From Paraphysoderma sedebokerense (taxonomy: Eukaryota > Blastocladiomycota > Physodermatomycetes > Physodermatales > Physodermataceae): a stretch of 64,000 bases of DNA. The stretch covers positions 1 to 64,000 of the forward strand of contig JAHLJZ010000108.1 in the NCBI GenBank assembly GCA_025602915.1, given 5' to 3'. Shown here piece after piece: positions 1-11,926 of the stretch (positions are counted from its first letter, which is position 1; each line of letters begins with the position of its first letter). A program made the translations under genes and the position numbers. Below the pieces are notes generated by a model. The model searched no databases and was not told the DNA's origin. It was given only the letters and a program-made list of their open reading frames with translations.

Positions 1-1105
1 ACGATTTTTGTGTACCTATTTTGGCCAATCCTGATATCGTGGAAGAGTATTCTCAGAATATTGTGGAGACTTTACACGAAAAAAATCTACTGCTGTAAGT
101 TGTTATTTCCGATTCCAACTTTGGTCAGTTAATGTGATTGGATAAGATTTTAATAACGACTCTTGATTCCAAATTGAATAGTCTTGGAGAAGATCGATAC
201 CTTACGACCTTAATGCTCAAATCTTTTCCGAAACGGAAAATGATTTACGTTCCTTCCGCAGTCTGTAAAACCGAAGTTCCTACATCCTTTTCTGTTCTCC
301 TTTCCCAACGTCGCCGATGGATCAACTCTACAATCCATAACCTACTCGAACTCATCCTGGTCCCCGATCTTTGTGGTATTTTCTGCTGTTCAATGCAATT
401 TGTTATATTTTTGGAATTGTTGGGAACAATCGTGATGCCTAGTTCATTGTTATTCTTGTTGTACTTAATTGTGAGAGCTGCTATGGGTGACCCTAATTCT
501 GTTGTACCCTTATTGTTTATGTTGGCTATCTTCTTTTTGAATGCTATTTTGATTTTATTCACGACGAGGAAAATGGTTTACGGTTTGTTGCATTCTTCCT
601 AGTTGATCCTTTTTTTGGTTGCTTGATGCTAACATTTTGTTTATTCAAATCCAAGTAATGTGGATGTTGGTCTACATTGCAGCTATCCCCATATGGAATT
701 TCGTTTTACCTGTTTATGCCGTACGTATTTATTTTGACCAATGCTCATTCAACATTGATGATTAACAATTCCACACAATATTTAGTTCTGGCGGTTTGAT
801 GATTTCTCGTGGGGCAAAACACGACAGATTGCAGGTGCAGACACTGGACACGGTTCTTCGGGTAAGATTCTTCTTTTGTCAACTCTCCATAATGTTTACA
901 ACCCCATACTTATCCATCTCTCTCTTTTTTTATTTTGTTTTTTGTATTCACGCAACCAGACGAAGGTGGACGGTTCGATCCCTCTAAAATTCCTATGAAA
1001 CGATTTATAGAATGGCAAAAGGAAAGAGCGATACGATTTGAACATTACAAACGACAACAGCAAGTGATGTCTGTTTACCCTCCACCTGGTCCTTATTACG
1101 GGTGA
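1..1105 (+). CDS. Chitin synthase, class IV/CHS3-type, 3' part (5' end outside window)
   Basis: This is the C-terminal part of a membrane chitin synthase, which polymerises UDP-GlcNAc into cell-wall chitin at the plasma membrane. Exons by my reading are 1-94, 182-582, 656-720, 786-861 and 960-1105. Across the first junction the frame reads [18 protein letters not shown], then [15 protein letters not shown], then [18 protein letters not shown]. The QRRRW motif, the GEDRY motif and the preceding region are diagnostic of processive family 2 glycosyltransferases of the Chs3 type. Two or three hydrophobic segments follow, then the family-typical segment [22 protein letters not shown]. The protein ends about 35 residues after a [10 protein letters not shown] linker. 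Splice joins restore the family sequence exactly, so the exon model is secure. The catalytic centre and N-terminus lie upstream of the window. Class IV is inferred from similarity remembered, not from a tree. Confidence 0.93.
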
Positions 1106-2094
1106 TGTGTTTATTTTAGGATCAACTTGGTTGATTTTTATTGGATTAATGTTAGGATGGTTTGTGACTATATAAAAACTAAATTAGTTCGTTTCTATGA
1201 AGTATGCGTGTTTGTTACTTATTAAGTGTATATCAATCGGGAAATTTATTGCCGGCTATGAAGAGGAAGAATATGTGTAGATACGTGCCTAAGCATGTTC
1301 GATTCGTATATATAATAGATTATTTGTGACATTGTGACTAAATTAGGACAATAAAAATTATAGCATAAAAATTGTTGCGCCGATCTCTGAACTCTGAAGC
1401 TGTCCGAGATTCCGAATTATCCGGAATGAATTCGATTGGATTTGCCAGTTGCCACGGCTATGTACAGTCTCAACATACCATCATCTTAATACTGCTGATG
1501 AAGTCGTAAAGTCCTTGACTGCGATATCTTGGTAGTTGCTAACACGACTGTTGGTGTACCACTTTAATTACACTGACGGGTTGTTCTGAATGTGTACCGC
1601 AATAATATTTGATGGCGCCAACGGCAACTGCCAAGTTGTGTTCCACTTATTCCACTTCATTCATATTCCATTGCCGCATGATATGATATTTTTGAAGGTC
1701 AACACACTCACAGCAGTCTCACAGCCGCAGGACAAAGACCACAGTCTCGCAGGTCTCTCATAATGCATGATTTCTTTGATTTGTCACGCTCTCTAGAGTC
1801 TAGAGGAGAGAACATGAACTCGTGTCTTGTGCTATTCCTTAGCATTATTTGCGTTTTATCAAAGTCCTTCCAAGTCTCATCAAAAAATTGCATAGAATTT
1901 CGGCTGGAAAACTGTTTAACCGTGTTGTCGTTAAAAAAAGTGCCACAACGCTATAACAATAAAGAAAGGTAAGACTGTGAGATACAATGACAAGTATCCG
2001 AAATTTCTAACTGACGAAGTGCATATTTGCTGGGTCTCGTACGGCCTGGTGATTTTGACTGATATTAAACTATTTCCTGCTACTTACATAGAAA
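1106..2094. other. Intergenic region
   Basis: It holds the 3' UTR of the chitin synthase gene, with an AATAAAA-like polyadenylation signal near 1350, and presumably the promoter of the next gene. Short open frames on both strands around 1708-1972 overlap each other antisense and show no family resemblance. I see no RNA gene or repeat here. Confidence 0.5.
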
Positions 2095-5000
2095 ATGGAA
2101 AGCATAGAGGAGTTGATTAAGCAAAGCAGGGGCGTCCTCGGATTACTGGAGAGATGCCAGCCTTTTTTGCAGTCTTCAAAATCTAGGTCTGAATATTGTG
2201 AAGATTCTGCAAAACCTATGCGAAGATCTATAGGTACATTACAAATTCTCTCGAATCATGTGCGTCGTCGTCGGATTAGCTGACGATACACGGTTTTTAA
2301 ACAATTTAAAGATATTCTCGAAGAAATCAAAAAAAAAAAATTTGTAATTAATATTGCATTCTTCTCGACAAAACCCGGTGTTGGTAAATCCTTCATCATT
2401 AATGCGCTTACCACAAACCAAAGTGGGGCTCCCGCTACATCCTCAAGCCAGATGGGCGGAAATGGTGTAACCAGTATTCCTACACGCTACCGCTACGGGA
2501 AAACGAAAAGATACACCCGCTATTACCTTGATAAAGAGCAAATAGAGGAACGCATTTCATTGTATCGGAAATACCACAGTGAATTAGATTTGAGTTATCA
2601 GGAAAAATACAGCTCTGGGCCTTTGCAACAAGATTTAACTTCAGATTTGTTGGATTCAGAGGATTTCTTTCTTCAGGTACAAAATATTCAGAAAAAAACC
2701 AGTCACACAGATCAGTTCTTCACGCTATATGATGAAGTAATCTATCCCTTTCCTTTGATGGAGGAAGCAGATATGAAATATTCATTGCTTGATGTGAGTT
2801 GCATTTATTATGAGGGAAGTACTCGAGTAGGGGATTCATCTAACCGCCTTATAATCCAGCTTCCAGGCTACAGAGATGGAAAGTCCGAGTTCCGATTTTG
2901 TCAGCTCTATGCGTGTTTAAAGTATTGTGATATTCACACAGTTGCCGGAATAGCATATGGTACCGCCGGCCGTGGACGACCTGAACCGGCAGACCTTCAG
3001 TTATTACTTGCTCTACATTGTTTCGAATCACAATTTACCGCAACTCCTCATCCCCCGAACTACATGCATTTATTAAACACAATTAATAACAATGAAGATG
3101 ATTACAATGAAGAGAGATTAAAAGAATTAATCAATGATGCGTTGGTCGACGTATTTGGTTTGGCCACTCAACAGACTGAAAAAGTAAACTCCAATGATAT
3201 TGATGAAATTGCAACTCGAGCCAACAGAAACCTTGCTGCTCTTGAGAATCGCTACAGCCTATACCAGAATATATTGGAGCATAGTATGGCTCATGTCTTT
3301 TATAAAGTCGACAACGCACCCAACGCAGATCATGTCGAAAGATGGAATAACTCAGTCTGTAAACAAACTATTCAGCACTTACGACATGGTGATAACTGAC
3401 ACTTACGCCTAGGTCATATCAGACATAAAGGGATACGTTGCCGAAACCCAACAACAGATCTTGTGCCATCAAGCCCTGGTAATCTTGAGTGAGCTTTCAG
3501 TCCCTTTGAAGTATCGAGTGAAGACGGGAAATACCTCTCTTGAGAAGAAAATGAAGGCCCGTATGAAGCATTTTACGAATTTAGTAATACTGCAAAAAAA
3601 AGGAATTACCGGAAAGCTTAAGGAAATTATGGATTCATCAAAAGATGAATATGATACAGAGACTGGTGATGACACTGCCGCTTTCAACACACTCTATAAT
3701 CTGATAACACATTTAATGGTAGACATTACTGAGAGTTTGGCCAAGGTAACTGCAGATTCTATAATACATTTTTTGCTGATATTTACTTTTACTTGTTTGT
3801 TAGGACATTCGATCCAATGGCTCCAACAAATTTCAGCAGTCTAAAGAGTTTATTGAAAATCATTACCTATCGGAAGAGTGTATAACAAAACTTAAAAATT
3901 ATGTTATGTCCGGAAAACCGATTAGTGATCCTGCAACATCGGTTTTGTATATTCAGCATGCGATAACTCAACTGATGGATTATGTGCAGAGAGAGTATCG
4001 GGCTTGGCTTGATAGCGAAGAATTTGGAAATAATTCACCCCGATTTTTGGAAATTGAATGCAACAATGTCAAAATCCGGGAGAAATGTCAAAAACTTCTC
4101 GATGATTTTATTGACCGCATGCGGGATCTTCATCCATACAATGTCAACACAGAATCAGAGGAAAATGCCGACAGGTTATCAGAAATACTCAAAGAACTCC
4201 GAAATTACTTCCGAGAGAAACTAAAAATTAGGTTAGTTTATTCTATTATGACTGGGATATTTTGTTAGTTATATAACCTACTACAGGAACTCATTAATTC
4301 AAGCGGAACGCAAAGACGAGGAAATTAAAATCACGACTCATCCATTACCCACACCTAAAAGATTCAATGGGAGATATGTAATTCCAGAGTCGGTATTGCT
4401 TATGCAGACTTACTACAGACAGATGTTGAACTAATCTTTCCATTCTTTTGATTATATGGATATGTACCACCCCCCCCCCCCCCCCCCCCCTCCCGACAGA
4501 GGTGATAACTACGCAAAGCTTGAAGACTGTAAAAAATTTGTTCAAATCTTTAAGCATAACACATTCGCCACCCTACAGCGGCGTGAGCGGAAGGTTATTC
4601 CTGTGATACCAGAAATTCCCAACAAATGGTTTAATGAACTTCCGGCAGACGTCAAAGGTAGTACCATAATATTGACTTGCAATAAGAATTATAGGCACAA
4701 GAAGTGCATCGGAATCACATTTGCCGACACTAGTTTAAATGACAATAAGCTGAGACCTTTCCGTGAAGTCCCCAAAAATGGTCAAAACATTTTGAAAAAC
4801 ATTCCTCCTGTCTTCATTCCAACTTATGTACGTATTTCGCTGCTTTCTACTTTAATTTCATGCAATTGACATATTGTATTCATATCAAGCCCCGTCAAGC
4901 CCAGGGAGAAAGCAGCTCCCAGATAGAAGAAATCATCCCTCACATTGAATATCTAGAGAATTTACGTTCCCTTAACACCTCAATTAAAGAGCAAGAAATC

Positions 5001-6413
5001 GAACAGATCACTTTTCTGGTATTTGAAGATGATAAAGAACATAACAGACTCAAAAATTATCACCGTAAATACGGTAATATACCGAATGTCTATTTTCTTG
5101 TCCTTGAGCATGACATTTTCAACTTGAACACCGTGTGTAATATGGGGATTGGCAGAAAACGAACATTTATTCAAGTGGCCGCAGAATATTTCAAATTTCC
5201 TTTGTAAGTGTATATATTCTTTCGTGACATTTTATTTTTAGCCAATTCCGCGCTAACAGTAAACCATTCCCTGGCATGTAAATATAGCTTCGCAGTAATC
5301 GATGATGACATCGGCCGGTATGAAGAATTTTCCCCGAAACACCATCAAAACATTTTCGATGAATACACAACATTCCGTTCTCTTGCTTTCCTGCGAAAAT
5401 CACTTCTCACGGAAATGTTCCCATTGAATAACGAGGAATTAAAAAGATTCAAACTACTGTTGTCATCCGAAGTGTTGAAGTTCGCGTTGTCAAGTGGGCT
5501 GTCAGAGGAAGAAATGGAATGCAAATCCGAACAAATATCAGCAAAGATTGTCAGTTATGTCGAAGGAATGCAAGCTGATGCTGAAACACGTCCTGTGATT
5601 GCGTGGGAGATGTTAAAATATCTCTCAATTGACCCAGAAATAGCTTCGTTAGCGTCAAGCAAAGAGAAAACTCTACTTAGCGCATTGAAGAAAAAATTCA
5701 ATTTGTTTAAAAGTTGTGATCATATCGGGACAGCTGCATTGGTTAACAGAGCAAGTACAGCCTACGCGACTTTGTATAGGAGACTACAAAATTTTCAAAA
5801 AACGACCCATTACATCAGCTCTATGATTTATCAGGTATCTAAATATCTATTGTTCAATTTGCTACATAATCCGTGCTAACCAAGGCTACAGTGTGTGATG
5901 TACCATACAGACGCCATCAAGGGCTTGTATCATGTAGATCAAGATGTTTTCTTCAATGAAGAATGTTTGTCTCATCAAGACCGAGCCCAACTAATGAAAC
6001 AAACAAAAGGTCCTGACGACGCCAATGGTCAAGCATTAATGAAGCTCGGTTATAAGCACGAAGACAAGTATCATCATCGTCAACTCTTGTTGCATGGCGT
6101 GACTGGCTTTCAAGTATATTGGTACAATATCGAAAACAATAAGGAAGAATCATTGGTCAACGGAAATGCCAATAGTTACTCTCTGGTTCATGGCCAGGCA
6201 ATTGAAGCCACTACTAATGGTCATTCCAATGCCAAAAGTCAAACTACTGTTCCTGGTCAATCAACCGCCCGGTCAGAAACCAGTGGTTTAGGCGAGAATG
6301 GTGTGCATTTTCAATTCATACATACACAATTTACTCTTTTTTCTCAATTGTGTATTTTTTCAGCTGATTCTAGGAAACGGAAACGAAGAGAGAGTAATGA
6401 TGAAGCGCAATAG
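2095..6413 (+). CDS. GTPase-glycosyltransferase fusion protein, copy A (dynamin-type G domain + TAGT/GREB1-like GT-A domain)
   Basis: Eleven exons: 2095-2233, 2312-2793, 2860-3354, 3413-3745, 3804-4231, 4287-4388, 4500-4827, 4890-5203, 5288-5834, 5892-6300 and 6364-6413. They sum to 3,627 nt (1,208 aa) in frame. Residues 1-56 form a charged helical leader. FFSTKPGVGKS (about 63-73) is a P-loop with K72, GVTSIPTRYRYG (about 98-109) resembles a dynamin/SLIP-GC G2 region, and DLPG starts at D207, split exactly by intron 2. A helical middle (about 300-630) contains DYVQREYRAW. From about residue 762 the chain reads PPVFIPTYPR, then VFEDD, GIGRKR and FAVIDDDIG (DDD at 878-880), the layout of a GT-A nucleotide-sugar transferase and closest in my memory to TET/JBP-associated glycosyltransferases. 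The tail has KRKRR. G4 is unclear (YKVD is a candidate). Substrate unknown; nuclear location is inferred only. The neighbouring gene is a paralogue. Confidence 0.72.
4470..4490 (+). repeat. Homopolymer of 21 C within an intron
   Basis: An uninterrupted run of 21 C sits in the last 30 bases of intron 6 of copy A, where a pyrimidine tract is expected, and ends ten bases from the CAG acceptor at 4497-4499. Copy B has an ordinary T-rich tract at the same intron. The exact length may be affected by sequencing error. Confidence 0.85.
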
Positions 6414-7262
6414 CCCGGGCCATACTAGCGTAATTGATTATGGACATTACTGCTCGTTCCGTTCACTTTGGTTTATACTGAAAGCGACATAATAATTGCA
6501 ATATTATTAATTCTGTATATTTTTAGCGTTGAAAATAATGAGTTCGATTTTCTGGTGTTACTTAGAGAACATCAATTAGCAGATTATTGTGGGTTTCCGA
6601 GAGAGTGTGTGACATATAATAGCGCCTCATTGTTTGTATCGTATAGATCAGTAAAATGTTCGTTACCAGATATGTGTGCAGGTTAAGCCAGAATTTAGGA
6701 ATTCTATTCACATTTGCTAGATCAACTCAAGATGGGATTGCTGTCCCTGCAGAAGCTTAGACTGTAGAGTCAGTGTTGAGGGTGCCATAACAACAGGGAT
6801 TATTACTAGTTGTAACGTCCACGTCCGTGAATGTTTTGTATAACTCGAATGATTGATGGAATTATTGTAGATATTTATCTCGCATCCTCACCTTGGTGTA
6901 TCTTCTCGTACGAAATATCCTTCAACCTGTCGCATCCGGGCCAAAACCATCACAAATTTCCTTTGCTCATCCATTTTTATTTTTACCATATACAAATTTA
7001 TTTCTCATTTCAGTGAATTGGTGGTCAAGGTTACTATTAAGACCAACTTTCTACCCACGACTACAGTTTCACTGCAGTAAAAATTCCACTCGTTGAAAAC
7101 TCCTTCAACGCGCTTCAAGAATAGCAAACTTAACTAATATTTATTTTTAACGCTTAATCGACACAGCGGGTGGGTATCATTAATAATACAAAAGCAGAAG
7201 CAAATATGCTCAAATGACATATGTTTCTTTATTGTAAAGACTGCAGTAGCGAGTAATTAAAT
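6414..7262. other. Intergenic region between the two fusion genes
   Basis: AT-rich sequence holding the 3' end of copy A and the upstream region of copy B. I found no coding frame with family resemblance, no structural RNA and no convincing terminal repeats that would explain the duplication. Confidence 0.5.
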
Positions 7263-10200
7263 ATGCAAAATATAGCCGACGTGGTTCAACAGAGCAAGGA
7301 GGTGCTCCAGTTATTGGACACATGCAGACCGTATTTACGAAGAACGCAATCAAGACTTGAATATTGTCAGAAATCTGCAGAATCTTTGAGACGTTGCTGC
7401 GGTTTGTTCAAATATCTTGGATATACTTTGATGTCAAACTCTCTTATGATACATTTTCGTTTAAATAATTTGTAGAGATTTTGAATGAAATCCAAGAAAA
7501 CAAATTTGAAATCAACATTGCATTCTTCTCCACGAAACCCGGGGTCGGGAAATCTTACATCATTAATTCACTTACGACAAACATTGATGGAGTGCCCGCC
7601 AAATCTTCCAGCGCGATGGAAGGAGAAGGCGTGACGAATATACCAACACGTTATCGTTATGGTCGCAAGAAACAATACATACGACATTATCTTAATAAAG
7701 AGCAGCTAGATGAGCGCATTTCTCTATATCCGGAATATCATTCGAGAAGCGATTTCGATATAAGCTTTCAGCAACACTTTTCTAATGGACCTGTGAGAAA
7801 AGATATTACCGCGGAACTCTCCAACACGGAAGATTTCTTTACACAAGTGAAGTCGGTCCAAGAGAATACGTCTTTCACGGAACTATTTTATATACTGTAT
7901 GATGAGATAATCTACCCTTTCCGCTTGATAGAGACAGCAGCCCTGAAATATTCTTTGCTTGATGTGAGTTGTAGCTTTAAATTGTGTTGATTGCTTGGAT
8001 AGAATCCACCTAACAACCAGCGTTAAACAGCTTCCGGGATATAGAGATGGCAAGTTTGACTTCCGATTTTGTCAGCTTTATGCATGTTTAAGGTATTGCA
8101 ATATTCATTCTATTGCCGGAATATCAAATGGAATTGCCGGTCGCGGCCGACCTGAGCTATCAGACCTTCAATTATTAGTCGCTTTACGTTGTTTTGAATC
8201 AAATAGTAACAGCAATATGCCTCCGCCAAATTATATGCATTTATTAAATTCTAATATGATTAGTGAAGAGGGTTACAATGAACAGACACTGGACAGTTTG
8301 GTCAACGAAGCCTTCCTTGAGGCATTTGGCTTGGTTGAGCAACAAAATGAAATTAGAAATTCTCAAAGTGAGTATGACGAAATTACGGTTCGAGCGAATC
8401 GAAGCTTGGCTGGTCTTGAAAATCGTTATAGCCTTTATCAACGTATTGTGAACCACAACACTGTTCATGTATTCTATAAAGCCAATCATACCACCTTGGA
8501 TCATATTCAAAAATGGAATGACTTCGTAAGTCTCATCTGTGAATTCTAGAAATACTGTTTTTGCTGACTCGGAATTTTAGGCTATTGGAAAGCTCAAGAA
8601 ACTCCTTGCTGAATCTCAAGAACAGATATTGTGTCATCAAGCTTTGATGATCTTGGCAGAACTTTCAGTTCCTCTGGATAATCGGCTGAAGGCTGCAAAC
8701 ATGTCCGAGAGAAGATTGAGGCAAGTGATGGAGCAATTTAACGAAATAATCACGCTCCAAAGGTCTCGTATCGCTGAAAAGCTAGATGAGATCATCGAGT
8801 TATCGATAGATGAATATGAATCAGAGACTGGGGATGACACTGCCGTTTTGATCAGACTCTACGACTCGCTATCATTTTTCATGGTAGAAATAGTAGAAGA
8901 ACTTGCCAAAGTAACTAGAACTCACTTCTGTGATATATACTGTACTTGTTGTTGACTTTTTTGTTAGTGCATTAACTCAGAAGGTGTGCGGCCCACGGTC
9001 CCACTGCATGCCGAATTTGTGAAGCAGCATTATTTATCAAGACACTGTAAAGCGTATCTTCGAGATTCTATGCTACTCGGAAAATCGGTAGTTGTTGCTG
9101 CACCAACATCAGCTCACTACATTCTACAAACAATAATCCAATTAACAGATTATGTAGAACGGGAATATCGAGTCTGGTATGATGACAGAATTCGTCAGAA
9201 TGGTTCATCAAAATTTTTGCAGATGCGATGTCAAAATGTTCGTACAAAATGTGAGCAGCTACTTAATGATTTTATCAGTCGGATGCAAGACCTTCATCCA
9301 TTTAATATTAACACTGAAGTGGACGATACCGCCCAACAATTGGCCAAACAAGTCGAAGAACTTCAACAATGCTTCTGGAGCAGACTTAGAATCAAGTTGG
9401 TATTTGTGACTTTAGAGGCAATTGCATCTGACACTAATAAAATGAGCAGAAATGCGCTACCTCTCACAGGACCCAAAGACGAAAATATCAATATCAATAC
9501 GCGTCCATTACCAACCCCAAAAAGATATCACGGCGTATTTTCAATTCCTGAGTTAGTGCCCTCCCAATCCCTTGTTCAGTAAACGTTGCTCTGCATATTG
9601 ACATTCTCTCTCTTTATTCGAATATCGCAAAAGTGGGCATCGATATGAATCACTACAAGACTGTGCACGATTTGTTCGTACCTTTAATCACAATAAATTC
9701 ATTACCCTACAACGCCGAGAGCGAGAACCAATTCCCGTCATCAGAGAGGACAACGAAGTATGGTTCCGTACCCTCCCGCAAGACATTCAACGCAACACAA
9801 TAGTTATGATCTGCGGGAAAAAGCATAGGGAAGAGAGGATAGTAGGGATCTCATTTCTTGAAAATACATCGTGGGACAACATCTTGAAACCTTTCCAAGA
9901 AATCCCTAAAGACAGCCAGGAACTATTGAGGAACATTCCCCCTGTATTCATTCCGACTTACGTTGGTATTTCCCTTGCTATGTCATTCTTTTATGCAAGT
10001 GGTCTTACATCAAGACGTTTACTATAGCCGCGAAATGCTACACTTACAGGCAGCTCTCAAACCATTGAAGAAGAAATCCCTCACATTGAATATCTGGAGG
10101 CTTTGCGCTGTCTCGATACTTCAAAAGACGGCATTCATCGAATCGTTTTCGTGGTTTTTGAAGATGATAAAGATCATAAACGGTTGCAAAAATATCATCG

Positions 10201-11526
10201 GAAATACGGCACAATACCGAACGTATATTTCATTGTGATTGAGCATGATTTATTCAATTTAAATACTGTGCGCAATATGGGAATCGGCAGAAAACGAACA
10301 TTCATTCAACTGGCGGCGGAATATTTCAAATTTCCATTGTAAGTATACCTTTTCAACTCCTTGTTAGGGAATCCGAGCTTACACGCAAAAACTCTTTTCT
10401 TACCCTGCTATACAGCTTTGCAGTGATAGATGATGATATCGGCAGGTGCGAGGAATTTTCACCAATACATCATCAAAGTATTCACGACGAATATACATGG
10501 TTTCGTTCACTCAGTTTCCTACGCAAATTATTACTTAACGAGATGTTCTCCATAGATACTGAAGAATTGAGAAAGTTTAAGAGACTATTGTCAGCAGAGG
10601 TGACGAAATTCGCATTGAATGCCAGAGTTGACATTGCTATGATAGAGCCAAAACTTGATAAAATATCGGAAACAATTGTCGAATACGCGGAAAGAATGGA
10701 AGCTGATACAGAAAGGCGCCCAATAGTTGCATGGGAGATGATGTATTATCTATCGAGTGACCCAGATGTAGCTTCTTTAGCCCGGGGGCAACCGACTGGA
10801 AAGACTCTGGCTTCCGTGTTAAAACAGAAATTCAATTTGTTCAAATACTGTGATCATATTGGGACAGCTGCATTGGTTAAGCGATCAGGTACTGCGTACG
10901 CATCAATGTTTAGACGCCTACAAAATTTTCAAAAAACGACGCATTTTATCAGCTCTATGATTTATCAGGTAACTATTAATCAATTGTCCAACGAGTTACA
11001 TTACATACACTAATGCATGCTACAGTTTGTGATGTACTACAGTGATGCCGTCAAGGGGTTGTATCATGTAGATCCCGACGTTTTCTTCAATGAAGACAGT
11101 TTGTCACATCAAGACCGAACCCAACTAATGAAAGATTCAAAGGGTCCAGATGACGCCAACGGTCAGATACTGATGAAGCTTGGTTATAAGCACGAAGACA
11201 AGTATCATCATCGTCAACTATTGCTGCACGGTGTAACTGGATTTCAGGTATACTGGTACAGCATACAAGATAATGAAGAAGAATCTCTGGTGAATGGAAA
11301 TGCGAATAGTTTTTCCGCGATTCGTGGGCAAACTGAAGCTTTACAGTCCGGCGATTCTGGGAGAAGCCCTAATGAAGCAACTGGTAGGCATAAATATTCT
11401 TTTAAGCTACATGTTATGCAATTTCTCACCCTCAATTTTAAAGCTGGATCGCTAAAACGACCACGAAATGACAGTAGTGGGGAATCTCAGTCTCCGAAGC
11501 CAGTCCGCGACAATCGCATTCTTTAA
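7263..11526 (+). CDS. GTPase-glycosyltransferase fusion protein, copy B (paralogue of copy A)
   Basis: Eleven exons at matching positions: 7263-7401, 7476-7963, 8031-8525, 8581-8910, 8968-9395, 9450-9551, 9634-9961, 10028-10338, 10416-10968, 11026-11383 and 11444-11526. They sum to 3,615 nt (1,204 aa). Exons 1, 3, 5, 6 and 7 have the same length as in copy A. The same landmarks are present: FFSTKPGVGKS with K72, GVTNIPTRYRYG, DLPGYRDG at D209 across the exon 2/3 join, FIPTYPR at about 767, VFEDD, NMGIGRKR and FAVIDDDIG with DDD at 878-880. The possible G4 stretch is YKAN here rather than YKVD, so guanine recognition by a standard NKxD/TKxD is doubtful. The C-terminal tail has KRPR followed by SPKP. 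Divergence from copy A is substantial in the helical middle and the tail but low in the glycosyltransferase core, which argues for selection on that core. Function is inferred from domains only. Confidence 0.72.
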
Positions 11527-11926
11527 TTCTGACAGTCTTTATTGTTTCAATCCTTAAAGTTTAACTGAAAGTTCTACAGTGGCAAAATTGAACTTTTAAT
11601 GCGTGAAGCATCAGTTTTTCTCTTTCAATTTTAATAGTTAATTCATTATATCCTTCTCTGATGGTATTGTCAATTATAGTCAGTGAACTTTAATCATGCA
11701 ACATTTGCTATTTTTGTGTCTGACCATAATAAATACAACAGAAAATAATAAAGATATTTCGCTTATCAAAGCCACATACTGTAGTATAATTATTAAATAA
11801 ATTCGCTGTATATCATTCATCACGTGATTACTCTAAATATTGCCAGAGTGGCAATTTCTCGCTCAAATTCAAAAATTCCTCTTTTCATCGTCTTTGCTTT
11901 CATCTTATCATTTATACTATTTCATT
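11527..11926. other. Intergenic region, 3' UTR of copy B and VID27 promoter
   Basis: Contains several AATAAA-like signals (for example near 11729-11760 and 11795) that could end the copy B transcript. A T-rich stretch precedes the VID27 start. No other feature is seen. Confidence 0.5.

Noticed and set aside
1708-1972. Overlapping antisense open frames (61 and 69 codons) in the first intergenic region.
   Set aside because: They mirror each other on opposite strands, are short, and have no family resemblance or splice context.
2794-2859. Continuous open frame across the DLPG junction in copy A, suggesting no intron.
   Set aside because: Copy B has a stop-containing intron at the same codon, and splicing restores the DLPGYRDG motif in both.
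4456-4499. A frame that reads the poly-C tract as a proline run (eight Pro codons) at the start of a coding exon.
   Set aside because: Comparison with copy B shows that this is the end of an intron with its acceptor at 4497-4499; the exon starts at 4500.
11824-11926. Longer N-terminus for the first VID27 copy.
   Set aside because: The added residues look like translated leader; the ATG at 11927 gives the conserved family start.
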